62,611 nucleotides of DNA from Bacteroidales bacterium (GCA_017448905.1 JAFSKP010000027.1:1-62611), one strand, 5' to 3'. Numbered from the stretch's first letter, positions 41,821 through 52,500 are shown. A program made the numbers and translations. The notes: generated by a model from the sequence alone, not told the origin.

Positions 41821-43527
41821 GTATTCCTTCTTTCCTCCTATGGCTTCGCTGACGTTGATGACATAGTCGCCCAGTTTCTCGTAGAGGGCATAGAGGCCGC
41901 TGTAGGCGTTGCCGATGGCGTAGTCGTAGATGCCCAGCTTGAGGGCGTCGAGGTGCTGAGTCCGCAGCATGTCGCGGTAGGCGTTGATGTCGTGCTCGGC
42001 GGCGTAGGCGGCGTCGAGGTCCACGTTGTCGTAGTCCTTGAGGTTGGCGTCCATGATGTCGAGGGCTTTCTGCACCAGCTCGCTCATGTGGGCGAGGTTG
42101 GCGTTGAGGCCTTCGTCGAAGTGGACGGCATCCTCGCGTTTGGCCTGGCGGGTCTTGGCAATCTGGAAGATGGCGTCGCCGATGCTCTCCAGGTTGTCGA
42201 TGATGCGTAGCATGGTGCTGATGCGTTCCGAACCGTGCTGGCTGATGTCGCCAGAGCCTACGCGTGTCAGGAACTTGGTGATTTCCTGCTCCATGCGGTC
42301 GGTGATATTCTCGTATTTCTCTATGCGTTGCATGACGGCGTCGAACTCCTCCTCGCTCTTGGCGGTGCGGAGGGTGGGCAGGAAGGTGTACATGCGTAGT
42401 ACCCGTTTCGAGAACTCTTCGATCTCGCTCTTGGCGCTTTGCAGGTTAAGCTCGGCAGTGGAGAGCAGGTTGGGCTCCAGGTAGGTGAGGCGGAACTCTT
42501 CGTCGTTCTCTTCTTTCTTGTCGGGCACCATCCATTCCACTATTTTCACAATCTGAGGGATGAAGAAGGCCAGGATGATGGTGGTGCCTACATTGAAGAG
42601 GGTGTGGAAGATGGTGATGGCCAAGGGGTAGCGTTGCTGGTTCAGTGCCGACGTGAGGTCGTCGGTGATGCCGGTCATGGCCATGATGCCGTTGCAGATG
42701 GGGTTGAAGAGGATGAGGCAGAAGAGTACGCCGGCGACGTTGAACACCAGGTGGGCTCTCGCGGCACGTTTGCCGGTGGTGCCGGTGGTCATGGCCACCA
42801 CCTGCGCCGTCAGCGTGGTGCCGAGGTTCTGTCCCATGACGAGGGCCAGTGCCATGGGGAACTCTATCCATCCCTGGCTGGCCATGAGCAGGATGACGGC
42901 CGTCATGGCCGCCGAGGTCTGCAGGATGATGGTGAGCACGGCACCCACGACGATGAAGAGCAGCACCGACCAGAATCCCCAGCGGCTCCATGTCGAGATG
43001 GTGTGCACCACGTCGTCGCTCAACGCCGGGATGGCGCTTTCGAGCAGCTCCATGCCCACCAGCAGCAGGCAGAGACCTATGATTGTCTGGCCCAGGTACT
43101 GCATTCTGCTCTTCTTCGAGAAGATGAAGAAAAGGCTTATTGTTCCCAGCAGCATGGGCAGCGAGAAGCTGATGCCATCCTCAGCGCCGCCGCCGAGGCC
43201 GAAGAGAGCTATAATCCATGCTGTTATCGTGGTGCCTATGTTGGCACCCATCACCACGGCCACGGCACCGCCCAGCGTCAGCAGTCCCGCGCCGGCGAAG
43301 CCCACCACCATGACGGTCGTGGCCGTGGAGCTCTGTATGGCTGCTGTGACGGCCGCACCGGCCATGATGCCGCTCAGCGGCTTGCCGGTGATTTTGCTCA
43401 GCACATGGCGCATCTTGCTGCCGGCGAACTTTTGGAGACCTTCGCTCATCAGCTTCATGGCGAACAGGAACACCGCCATGGCGCCGGCAAGGTTCAGAAT
43501 GACAAATGTAATGTCGCTAAAAGACAT
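41818..43527 (-). CDS. Na+/phosphate cotransporter (NptA/PhoU-domain family)
   Basis: The 569-residue protein starts at MSFSDITFVILNLAG; the open frame further upstream reads through repeats and the RNase R tail region and was rejected. Two QSSTATTVMVVGFAGAG / QTSAAMTAVILLMASQG repeats are the hallmark of the Na/Pi cotransporter (PF02690) family, with eight or more membrane segments between residues 1 and 325. A PhoU-like helical domain fills residues 350-560 (SEEEFDAVMQRIEKYENITDRMEQE). It probably imports phosphate or balances phosphate at the inner membrane. It ends in the nonamer array, and the upstream gap contains heptamers and a REP-like hairpin. Confidence 0.93.
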   Translation of the reverse strand: MSFSDITFVILNLAGAMAVFLFAMKLMSEGLQKFAGSKMRHVLSKITGKPLSGIMAGAAVTAAIQSSTATTVMVVGFAGAGLLTLGGAVAVVMGANIGTTITAWIIALFGLGGGAEDGISFSLPMLLGTISLFFIFSKKSRMQYLGQTIIGLCLLLVGMELLESAIPALSDDVVHTISTWSRWGFWSVLLFIVVGAVLTIILQTSAAMTAVILLMASQGWIEFPMALALVMGQNLGTTLTAQVVAMTTGTTGKRAARAHLVFNVAGVLFCLILFNPICNGIMAMTGITDDLTSALNQQRYPLAITIFHTLFNVGTTIILAFFIPQIVKIVEWMVPDKKEENDEEFRLTYLEPNLLSTAELNLQSAKSEIEEFSKRVLRMYTFLPTLRTAKSEEEFDAVMQRIEKYENITDRMEQEITKFLTRVGSGDISQHGSERISTMLRIIDNLESIGDAIFQIAKTRQAKREDAVHFDEGLNANLAHMSELVQKALDIMDANLKDYDNVDLDAAYAAEHDINAYRDMLRTQHLDALKLGIYDYAIGNAYSGLYALYEKLGDYVINVSEAIGGKKEY

Positions 43528-43558
43528 ATTATTGAAAGTTGAAAGTTGAGAGTTGGTA

Positions 43559-43578
43559 CGCAGGCGCCCTCGCCTGCG
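43559..43578. repeat. REP-like hairpin CGCAGGCG-N4-CGCCTGCG, copy 2
   Basis: CGCAGGCGCCCTCGCCTGCG has the same 8-bp stem as the copy at 37908-37927, with loop CCCT. It too follows heptamer repeats (three TTGAAAG-type units at 43532-43556). The rest of the 43528-43696 gap holds a further hairpin-like stretch (GCATCGTTTTCAAACGATGC at about 43622-43641) that may act as the RNase R terminator. Confidence 0.85.
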
Positions 43579-43621
43579 GTAATTTATGGTAATTGTCTGG
43601 TTGCCTGATACTAAAACAAGC

Positions 43622-43641
43622 GGCATCGTTTTCAAACGATG
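43622..43641 (-). terminator. Possible hairpin terminator after RNase R
   Basis: GCATCGTTTTCAAACGATGC forms a stem of eight base pairs (GCATCGTT/AACGATGC) with loop TTCA. On the minus strand it lies 56 bases after the RNase R stop; only a weak U stretch follows. Confidence 0.45.
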
Positions 43642-43696
43642 CCGCAAAAATACACAACTTCCAAAACCCCACAGCAAAAAAGCTGTTACGTTTTTG

Positions 43697-46060
43697 TTAA
43701 GATTTTTTTCTAGGTTGTTTGGACTTTCTACTCTGCCCACTCTGCCTACCTTGCCCACCTTGCCTATTCTGCCTACCTTGCCCACTCTGCCTACCTTGCC
43801 CACTCTCCTCTTCCACCAGGTCGAAGTCGATCTGCTTCTTGAGCATATCCACTGCGCGGACGCGTATCTTCACCGGGTCGCCCAGCTTGTAGCATTTGCC
43901 GCTGCGGCGGCCGATGACCTGGTAGTTGTCCTCGTCAAGCATATAGTAGTCGCCCTTCAGCGAGCCGATAGGGATCATGCCCTCGCACTTGTTGCCCTCG
44001 ATTTCGGCGTAGATGCCCCACTTGCTGACGCCCGAGATGTTGGCGTCGAACACCTGTCCCAGCTTGTCGCTGAGGAATTCCGCCTGCTTGTATTTCACGC
44101 TGGCGCGCTCGGCCTCGGCGGCCTTGCGCTCCATGATGGAGCAGTGCTTGCAGTATTCCTCATACTCTTCTGCGCTGACGCTCTTGCCGCCGCCGAGGTA
44201 ACGCTCCAGCAGGCGGTGTACCATCAGGTCGGGGTAGCGGCGGATGGGCGAAGTGAAGTGGGTGTAGAAGGGGAAGGCCAGGCCGTAGTGGCCGATGTTG
44301 TCGGTCGAGTAGTAGGCTTTCGACATGGTGCGGATGGCGATGCTGTCGATCATGTACTCCTCACCGCGGCCGGCAATCTGCTCGAAGAGGCGGTTGTAGC
44401 TGTCTGCCAAAGCCTTGCGGCTGCCCACGCGCATCTTGAAGCCCAGCTTGGTGACGAATTCTACGAAGGTGTTGAGCTTCTCGGGGTTGGGCTCGTCATG
44501 GACTCTGTAGACGAAGGTTCTAGATTCTCTAGATTCTCTAGACTCTCTAGACTGTCTAGACTGTCTAGAGAGTCTAGCCTCTGCCCCTATGCTCTCTGCC
44601 ACATTTCTGTTGGCCAGCAGCATGAACTCTTCTATCAGCCAGTTGGCCTCCTTTTGCTCCTTGATGTAGACGCCTATGGGTTTTGCGTTCTCGTCGAGCT
44701 GGAACTTCACCTCCTGGCTTTCGAAGTTGATGGCGCCGGCCTTGTAGCGCGCCTGCCTCAGTATCGTCGCCAGCTTGTGCAGTTCCAGGACTGCTTTGTC
44801 GGCGTCATCCAACTTTTCACTTTTTATTTTAACCTTTTCACTTTCAATAATCTCCTGTGCTTCCTCGTAGTTGTAGCGTCTGTCGCTGTTGATTACCGTC
44901 TTTCCGAACCAGCGGGAGAGCACCTCTGCCTTGTCGTTCATTTCGAAGACGGCGCTGAAGCAGAGCTTGTCCTCCCCGGGGCGTAGCGAGCAGAGGTCGT
45001 TGCAGAGCCTCTCGGGCAGCATGGGGATGGTGCGGTCGACGAGGTAGACGCTGGTGCCGCGTTCGTAGGCCTCGCGGTCCACGGCGCTGCCGGGCTTGAC
45101 ATAGTGGCTCACGTCGGCGATATGGACGCCCACTTCATAGTTGCCGTTATCGAGCACCTGGAACGAGATGGCGTCGTCGAAGTCCTTGGCGTCGGCGGGG
45201 TCGATGGTGAAGGTGGTGACCTGACGGAAATCCCTCCGACCTTTCAAATCTGAATTTTGAATTCTGAATTCTGAACTCTCAATTTCGTTCTCCACCTCCT
45301 TGGGGAACTCCAGCGGGAAGTCATATTCCGCCAGGATGCTCTGCATCTCGACGTTGTTGTCGCCCGGCTGTCCGAGGCGTTTGACGACGCGTCCCACGGG
45401 GTTGTTCATCTGCTCAGGCCAGTCGCTCATCTCGACGACGGCTTTCTCGCCGTTTTCGGCGTCGGCGAGGTCGGCGAGGGGGATGAAGATGTCCACCGGC
45501 ATCGTGCGGTTGTCGCAGACGAGGAAGGCGAACTTCGAGCTCTTCTGTATGCGTCCCACGAAGCGGGTCTTGGCGCGTTGCAGCACCTCCACCACACGCC
45601 CTTCGGGTTTGTGCATCTTGCGCGGAGGGAACATCTCCACCTTGACGGTGTCACCGTGCAGGGCGTGGTTGGTGTTGTTGGGTGCAATGAGGATGTCCTC
45701 GGTGGGGGTGGTCTGGCTGCCCGGTGTTTTCTGGCTTTCGGCATCGCCGTCGGCTTCCGTGCTGCTGTCGCTTTGCGGGATGACGTAAGCCTTGCCGCTC
45801 TGCTTCATGTCGATGGTGCCGACGATGTATTTCTTGGGCAGCAGGTCGTCGTTGAGGTGGCGGGGGTTGAGCTTGTATTTGCCGCGCCCCTCCTCGACGA
45901 GGATTTTCTCCTCGGCCATCTCCAGCACGGTGGCCTGCACCAGCTGGCGCATGGCCTTGTCGTAGGCGCCGACTTTCGAGGCGATTTGCTTGGGGTTGAA
46001 GGTCGAGAAAGGCTTGTTGGCGAAAATTCTCAGTATCTTTGTTGCAATGTTTTGGTCCAT
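43697..46060 (-). CDS. rnr: Ribonuclease R with tandem-repeat insertions and repeat-encoded tail
   Basis: The 787-residue 3'-5' exoribonuclease degrades structured RNA. It has an N-terminal winged-helix region (RIFANKPFSTFNPKQIA), cold-shock domains (KYIVGTIDMKQSGKAYVI), the RNB catalytic domain with TIDPADAKDFDDAISF near residue 283 (acidic metal ligands intact) and an S1 domain near 660-745 (VFDANISGVSKWGIYAEI). Four places are encoded by short tandem repeats: about residues 260-271 (SSEFRIQNSD), 403-416 (SEKVKIKSEK), 495-514 ([19 protein letters not shown]) and the C-terminal tail after 750 (SGQGRQSGQGRQNRQGG). The frame stays open in all of them. The tail replaces the Lys-rich end usual for RNase R with another basic end. 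Confidence 0.93.
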   Translation of the reverse strand: MDQNIATKILRIFANKPFSTFNPKQIASKVGAYDKAMRQLVQATVLEMAEEKILVEEGRGKYKLNPRHLNDDLLPKKYIVGTIDMKQSGKAYVIPQSDSSTEADGDAESQKTPGSQTTPTEDILIAPNNTNHALHGDTVKVEMFPPRKMHKPEGRVVEVLQRAKTRFVGRIQKSSKFAFLVCDNRTMPVDIFIPLADLADAENGEKAVVEMSDWPEQMNNPVGRVVKRLGQPGDNNVEMQSILAEYDFPLEFPKEVENEIESSEFRIQNSDLKGRRDFRQVTTFTIDPADAKDFDDAISFQVLDNGNYEVGVHIADVSHYVKPGSAVDREAYERGTSVYLVDRTIPMLPERLCNDLCSLRPGEDKLCFSAVFEMNDKAEVLSRWFGKTVINSDRRYNYEEAQEIIESEKVKIKSEKLDDADKAVLELHKLATILRQARYKAGAINFESQEVKFQLDENAKPIGVYIKEQKEANWLIEEFMLLANRNVAESIGAEARLSRQSRQSRESRESRESRTFVYRVHDEPNPEKLNTFVEFVTKLGFKMRVGSRKALADSYNRLFEQIAGRGEEYMIDSIAIRTMSKAYYSTDNIGHYGLAFPFYTHFTSPIRRYPDLMVHRLLERYLGGGKSVSAEEYEEYCKHCSIMERKAAEAERASVKYKQAEFLSDKLGQVFDANISGVSKWGIYAEIEGNKCEGMIPIGSLKGDYYMLDEDNYQVIGRRSGKCYKLGDPVKIRVRAVDMLKKQIDFDLVEEESGQGRQSGQGRQNRQGGQGRQSGQSRKSKQPRKKS
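43709..43808 (-). repeat. Nonamer array encoding the RNase R C-terminal tail
   Basis: About eleven CTACCTTGC/CCACTCTGC-type units are read as Gly-Gln-Gly-Arg-Gln-Ser on the minus strand. One of the frames across such units would contain TAG; the gene uses an open one and stops just beyond the array. Confidence 0.95.
44519..44576 (-). repeat. Nonamer array inside the RNase R gene
   Basis: Six units of CTAGATTCT/CTAGACTGT are read as Arg-Glu-Ser or Arg-Gln-Ser triplets in the RNB domain region. The units match those of the intergenic arrays. Confidence 0.95.
44814..44852 (-). repeat. Heptamer-like repeat inside the RNase R gene
   Basis: GTGAAAA and related units are read as GESEKVKIKSEK-like charged residues (SEKVKIKSEK); the segment resembles the insertion in the kinase gene at 32366-32400. 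Confidence 0.75.
45249..45283 (-). repeat. Short repeat inside the RNase R gene (GAATTCA type)
   Basis: About four AATTCAGA-type units (7-8 bases) are read as SSEFRIQNSD between the second cold-shock region and the RNB domain. Confidence 0.75.
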
Positions 46061-46102
46061 AGTGTTTATTTTTTTTCTAGAAGCTCTAGTTTTTTCCAGA
46101 CA

Positions 46103-46350
46103 GCCTACCTTGCCTACCCTGCCTACCCTGCCTACCCTGCCTACCCTGCCTAGACTGCCTACCCTGCCTACCCTGCCTACCCTGCCTAGACTGCCTACCC
46201 TGCCTACCTTGCCTACCTTGCCTACCCTGCCTAGACTGCCTACCCTGCCTACCCTGCCTACCCTGCCTACCCTGCCTACCCTGCCTACCCTGCCTACCTT
46301 GCCTACCTTGCCTACCCTGCCTAGACTGCCTACCCTGCCTAGACTGTCCA
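46103..46350 (-). repeat. Largest nonamer array (about 27 units of CTACCCTGC/CTAGACTGC)
   Basis: The array lies in the 513-base divergent gap between RNase R and the giant surface-protein gene. On the minus strand it begins GAAGCTCTGGACAG and ends CTGTCTGG, A6, CTAGAGCTTCTAG, then an A-rich leader and the RNase R ATG. CTAGACTGC and CTACCTTGC units recur in higher-order blocks, as expected from repeated duplication of multi-unit segments. It contains no gene. Confidence 0.97.
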
Positions 46351-46413
46351 GAGCTTCTTTTTTTCGTTAACGGTTTTTTTTCTGTTTTATTGCAAAAGTG
46401 CTTATTCATTTTT

Positions 46414-46523
46414 TACGCGTGAGATAAATTATGTATCTTTGCAGTTTGCAGTACAATGTTCGAATGCCAATATTTGTTTGTCTGTCAAACTGTTGGTGTC
46501 GAATGGTGTATTGTACGCGTGAG
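46414..46523 (+). promoter_or_regulatory. Paired TACGCGTGAG sites around the giant gene promoter
   Basis: The ten bases TACGCGTGAG occur at 46414-46423 and again at 46514-46523, exactly 100 bases apart. The first is in the -33 region of the promoter at 46434, the second in the leader. ACGCGT is a palindrome, so a dimeric regulator could bind either site. Confidence 0.45.
46434..46442 (+). promoter_or_regulatory. -7 box of the giant gene promoter
   Basis: TATCTTTGC fits TAnnTTTG and gives a leader of about 125 bases before the ATG at 46574. Confidence 0.65.
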
Positions 46524-46573
46524 TGTAATAAACAATTTTCCGCCGTCAAGGCACGGCGTACAGAATAAAGACA

Positions 46574-49500
46574 ATGACGAAAAACAGAAAATATAAGGCA
46601 TTCAGACCTTCCCTGATGCCGACCAAGATAAGTGTTTTGAGAGGTGCTGCGCCCCTGGGTGCGGCACTCGTGGGCGCGACGCTTCTCCTGCTGCTGGCTC
46701 TCTTTCCGGCTCCGGTCTCGGCGCAGAGCCCCGTGAGCCTGCCCCACACCTACGGTTTCGAGACTGCCATCGACGGCTCCGGCTGGACAGTGTCGGGTAC
46801 CGACTATGCCATCTTTGACCGCTCTGATGCCGTGAATCGCACCGGGAGCTACAGCATGGAGGTTAATACTGTCATTTTCGGGGATTACACCCCTTTAAGC
46901 GAGTATTTCCGTTCGCCGCTCCTGCCGGTGACATCCAATCCCGTGAAGGTGGAGTTCTATTATAAAGGCTCGGCTTCAGCCCCTGGACCATATTCATTCA
47001 AGGTTATTTATACCGATGATGACGACCCTGACGCAAGCTATTCTCTATACGACGAAGGGGATGTCGTCACGGTGACAGGCAGCGAGTGGCAGCATTACGC
47101 CGGCTTCGTCCCTGCCGGAAGCAGATATGTGGCCTTGGCCTTTGAGCAGGATGGCATCGAGAATGTGGTATATATCGACGATATCACTATCTCGGAAAAC
47201 ACTTCGTGCGCTGTCGCCACAGGTCTTGCTGCGTCGTCGGTCTCCGCGCACAGTGTGCGGCTGACCTGGACCGACAACAGCGGCGGCTATGCCACATACA
47301 AGATCAAGAACGGAGACGATGAGGTAGCCACTGCCGGACGCGGCGAGACGAGCTGCTATGTGCGCGGCCTTACCGAGGAGACGGCATACACCCTCAAGCT
47401 TGTCACCGTCTGTGGCGACGACGAGTTGGATACACCACCGACGGTCAGCTTCACTACCACGAAGGACCATGGTCGTCCCCTCGTGAAGGGCTATGTCTGC
47501 GGCGGAGGGCGTATGGCCGACGTGGGCGGCAGCACGCGTGTCACCGTGGGCAACTGCGACCACCTCTACGCCGTCTATGGCGGCAACGACATCGCAGGCG
47601 AGGTGAAGGGCGACACATCGCACTATACAGGTGTCGGCGCCTATACCGGCACCGAGGTCAACATCGGCACCGACGGCACCGACGGCACGTCGATGATAGA
47701 CTATGTCTATGGTGGCGGCAGCGGTTTTTACAGCTATGTTTTCGAAGGCGGGACATCGCATGACGTGTTGTCCGCCGGAGCTGAAAGAACCCCGGTCACC
47801 GGTTCTGCGGTGTACAATTACGACTACGACCCGGAAGGCTGCAACGACTCCTTTGGAACGCTGCCGACAGGAGCAAAGATCCCGACAGTATCAAATACCC
47901 GTGTCACGGTCAACAGCGACTACGTCTACATCGACTCGCTTTTCGGCGGCGCTGAGAACGCATACGTGAAGGGCAGTGCCAGCGACACCAACGTCTCCAT
48001 CACCATCAACAAGGGGACGGTATTCTCTGCCTTCGGTGGCAACAACTATGGCGGTTACCTGACTGCGAACACTTGGCAGCACATCACCCTGAACGGCACA
48101 CTGACTGACGAGAACTCCTCCGCCTCGCTTGGCGGCGATGCCCTGACCGGAAGCTCGCACACCTGCAACGGTTCTGTGTCATGCCTCATGAAGAAGACTG
48201 TCACCTCGACTAGTGTCGCTGCCGAGCCCCACGGCATCCGCTACCTCTTCGGCGGCGGCAACCATGTGGATGGCCAGAACGTCCATATCGAGGTGCATGG
48301 CGGCCAGGTCGACACCCTCTTCGCCGGCGGCAACCAAGCCAGCGTGGCATCGGCAAAGGTGGAGGTGGATGTCGACAGGCCATTGTATGACTCTTATGCC
48401 TACAGCTACGACGAGGAGAGCAGCGTCTACGACATCCGCTGCCTCTTCGGCGGCAATAACCACGCCAACATGGCCGCAGTCCCCGACCTCGTCTTCACCA
48501 GGGGTGGCATCCACACCCTCTATGGCGGCGGCAACCAGGGCGATATGACCGGCAGCCAAAGCTACGCCGACAACAACGATGTGTATACTGGAGCATCGGC
48601 CTCCGCTAGGCGCAGCACCAAGATTGAAGTCAACAGCCCCTTTGTCGTTTGCGATACCATCTACGGTGGCGGACAGAGTGCGGGCACGGCACACGACACC
48701 TACATCCACCTGTCGCGGGGTGACTTCGGAACCGTCTATGGCGGCTCCAACTTCGAGGGCAATATCGGACATGTCGGCTTCCACGACGGCTTGGGCAGGA
48801 ACGCATCGGGTGTGGCTGAAGCCAAAACGAACATCCACGTCGACGGCTCGGCGACAATCGAGGAGTCTCTCTTCGGCGGCAGCAACGGCTTCTATATGGT
48901 GCCCAGCGCCGACGGCAAGCAATACACCGCCGAGAGGACCCATCCTCTCACCGGTGCCTACGACTACCTTTCCACTTCCGGTCACTATGTGCCTGAAGTC
49001 TGGCAGACCGACGTGTGGGTCAGCGGCGGAACGTTCGAAGGCAAGATATATGGCGGAGGCAACATGGCGGTGGTGGGAACCCTTGCCGCCAGCGATGCCA
49101 CTGATGCAGTAAAAAAACAGTCGGAGGGCACGACAAAGCTGCTCTTCACCGGTGGCTGGATGAAAGCTGATGTCTACGGTGGCGGCAACTACGCATCTGT
49201 CTTTGGCATCTCCGACGTTTTAATAAACGGCACCGACACCTATCCGTGGTTCGACGCGAATGTCTATGGCGGCAACGACAAGTTCGGCACTGTCACCGGC
49301 GGCCCCAGCCGCACGGGTACCACCAGCACACAGTGTGGAACGGACGTGGTCTGGAGCACCATGCCCACCTACATGACTGAGGATGTCGATATCGCAAACC
49401 GCAGAGTGGACTTGACTGCGTCGAACGCAGCCTCGCGTGTACTCGTCGAGGGTTATCCCTCTTTCTATAAAAACATTTTTGGTGGCGGCAACGGCGCCTA

Positions 49501-52500
49501 CAACTACTTCACCTACAACAGGGATGGTGAAGGCAACTATGTGGAGGACGACGGCGAAGCCGATGGTCTCGCCAAGACCTTTGCACTTGACAGAAATGAC
49601 GGCTGGGATGACGTTGCCACCTTCAGCAATATGTTCCACCCTGACCAACCCAGCTCTTTTGTCGACCTGCACAGCGACGCAGGCGTGGGAATGCAGAAAG
49701 TGTTCGGTGGCGGCAACAATGTCACTGTAGGAAAGGACATCACTATCAATGGTGTAGAGATCGCCATGGGAAAGGCTACCGTATGGCTCAACAGCACAGA
49801 CTATGACGAGGAAGCGTCGTACGCTGATGTCGGACGTATATATGGTGGCAACAATTTGGCCGCTATGGCTGCTGTGCCGCGCGTCTACCTGCTCAAGGGT
49901 ATCGCCCGCGAGGTCTATGGCGGCGGCGACCAGGGCGACATGACGGGTACGACGGCACTCACCGACGGCGTGTCGACGGAGGGTCATGTGGATGAGTATG
50001 GATTCAATTCCGGAACCAGCGTCTTCATGTCGGGCAGCGAGGTCGATGTGTTGCATGCCATCTATGGCGGCTCTAATGTAGCCGACGTGACTAATGGCAC
50101 CTTTGTGGGCATCAACAGAGGCAAGGCGTCGGGCAGCATCTTCGGCGGCAACAACGTGTCGGGCAATGTCTCCTCATCGCATGTCATGCTGCTCGGCGAG
50201 CATGATATCGCCGTCGGCGGCGAGGTGTTCGGCGGCGGCAAGGGCGACTACGTTTACAGCGTCAATTCCGCTAGTCCAGAGGAAGGTGTATACTATTGGG
50301 ATGTGGATTATGAGTTATATGGTATTTCCGATTCATACAGTAGAACCACCGGCCGTCCCTATACGACCAACACGTCGGTGCTTGTCACCGGCAAGGTGCA
50401 GATGAACGGCAACATCTATGGTGGAGGCCTCGCGGGCGGATGCGACGTCACGGAGGTGGTCATCGACGCCCCCGAGGGCCGCTTCAACGACATGATTTTT
50501 GGCGGCAGCAAGGGCGACATCACCCAGATCGGCAACAAGGATACCAGCTTCACAGGCTACACGGATGGTGTGGAACGCCCGCATTGCGGCACCGTGTCCA
50601 GCGAGACCAATGTCCATATCAAGCAGATGGCGGCCATGAGCGGCAGCCACCGCCGTGCCTTTTTCGGCGGCGGCTATTCGGGCGACGTGAACGGCAACAC
50701 CAACGTCACGCTCTACAATACCAACGAGGCCTCCATCCCGGCGGTCTACCTCGGCGGCCTCGCGGCCAGCGTCAGCGGCACGGCGACGGGCCTCTTCAAC
50801 GGCTATGAGCCGTCGGGCCGCGCCAACATCGTCGACACCATCTATGGCGGCAACGACTTCACTGGCCTTGTCAACGCTACCAGCCTCACCGTCAACAGCG
50901 GCATCTACCAGCACGTCTTCGGCGCCGGCAACGGCGACTACGACTACGCGACTCTCCTCTCCGGCTCGGGATTCACCACCCTCGACACCACGCCCTACAG
51001 CATGAGCGTCAACGTGGTCTACAACGGCGGCATCTTCCGCGGCACCGTCTATGGCGGCGGCAACATGGGCCTTGTCGGCAACCGCGACATGGTCTCCACC
51101 GACATGGAGGCCGACGACGCCGGCCGCTACGCGCACCTGGGCCGCATCCGCGTCACCATCAACGACGGCGAGTTCCGTCGCCACGTCTTCGGTGGCGCGC
51201 GTGGCAAGACCAAGATGAAAGGTCGCTACTTCGGCACCGCGACGGGAACGCACAACAACGTCGAGGGCAGCGCTCTCGGCAAGCAGCTCGTCTACGGCAT
51301 CAAGCAGGTCGACATGTACGGCGGCACGGTGCTCTTCAGCCTCCACGGCGGCAGCGAGGCTGTCGACGACGGCTACCCCTTCGAGTGCCTGGGCCCCGAC
51401 AGCACCAATTTCTACAAGAACCTCGCCGACCGCGTCAGCTACGACATCAGCGCGGCATCCAGCAACCCACAGTGCCCCCATTCCACCATGCGCCCCTCGT
51501 CGATCGTCAACCTCGTCGGCGGCCATGTACGCAAGAGCGTCTACGGCGGCGGCTACCAGGGCAACATCTATGGCTCGGTGTTCGTCAATATCGGCACCGT
51601 CGCCATCGACGACTCGCCGGTCTGGACCCGCTACGCCAGCATGAGGATTGACGGCAACAACAGCAACAACATCGCCAGCCTCAAGCCCGTCGCCGACTCC
51701 CTGGTTCCCGCCACCCTCAACCTCGACGCCTCGGTCTACAACTGCGCCGACTGGGGCGAGGCCGGCGACAAGGCCTACTTCAACACCCGCGGCGTCTTCG
51801 GCGGCGAGACCAACATCATCATCGACGGCAACGGCTACAACACCACCGGCGAGGCCTCTGTGCCTGGCGGCAAGCCGGAGATGGACATCGCTGTCAACAT
51901 CATCGGCGCCGGCACCTCGACCGAGGGCGGCGACATCAACCGCCTCATCATCATGCGCAACTACGGCAGCTACGTCTGCCCCAAGCCAGTCAAGAGTCTC
52001 TACTCCATACAGCGCGCCGACAAGGTGGTCCTCGACCGCGTCTACCTCAACATCTACGGCGAACAGGACGCCTTCGAGTCGTATGCCACGCCCAACTTTA
52101 CCCTCAACCGCCTCGACACCCTCGTGCTCTGCAACGACAACGTCCTCAACCTCGAGAGCGCTGCCAACTTCATAGGCCTCCATGCCAGCATGAAGAACAT
52201 CCCCGACGCCAATATCGCCAGCGTCTACCGTATATACAATATCAATGGCAGCAGCCCCAACTTGGTCACCGACGTGGCGGTGAACACCAATGGCGCGACG
52301 GAGGCCATAGCCACGGCTGGCGAGCACCTGGTCAGCGACGACATCCTCGACAACCAGGTGGATGGCGACGACTGCGACAGTGAAAGCGGCACCGGCTGCG
52401 ACCTGCTCGACGTCTGCGCCCTGGTGCCCAACAACCGCGGCTCCGAGGGCCGCCCGGGCACCTACAACACCATCATCCTCGACAACGGCTCCTACATGAA

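Noticed and set aside
43528-43803. N-terminal extension of the Na/Pi cotransporter
   Set aside because: The frame reads the RNase R tail region in antisense (KVGRVGKVGRIG) and intergenic DNA; the family starts at MSFSDITF.
43709-43808. Frameshift or pseudogene in RNase R because of its odd tail
   Set aside because: The frame is continuous, domains are complete, and the tail is explained by an expressed nonamer array.
46103-46350. Array resembling a CRISPR
   Set aside because: Units are nine bases and contiguous; there are no unique spacers of 25-40 bases, no leader and no cas genes.
46406-46747. Minus-strand open frames over the start of the giant gene
   Set aside because: They are antisense to the signal peptide region, and part is repeat; no family resemblance.
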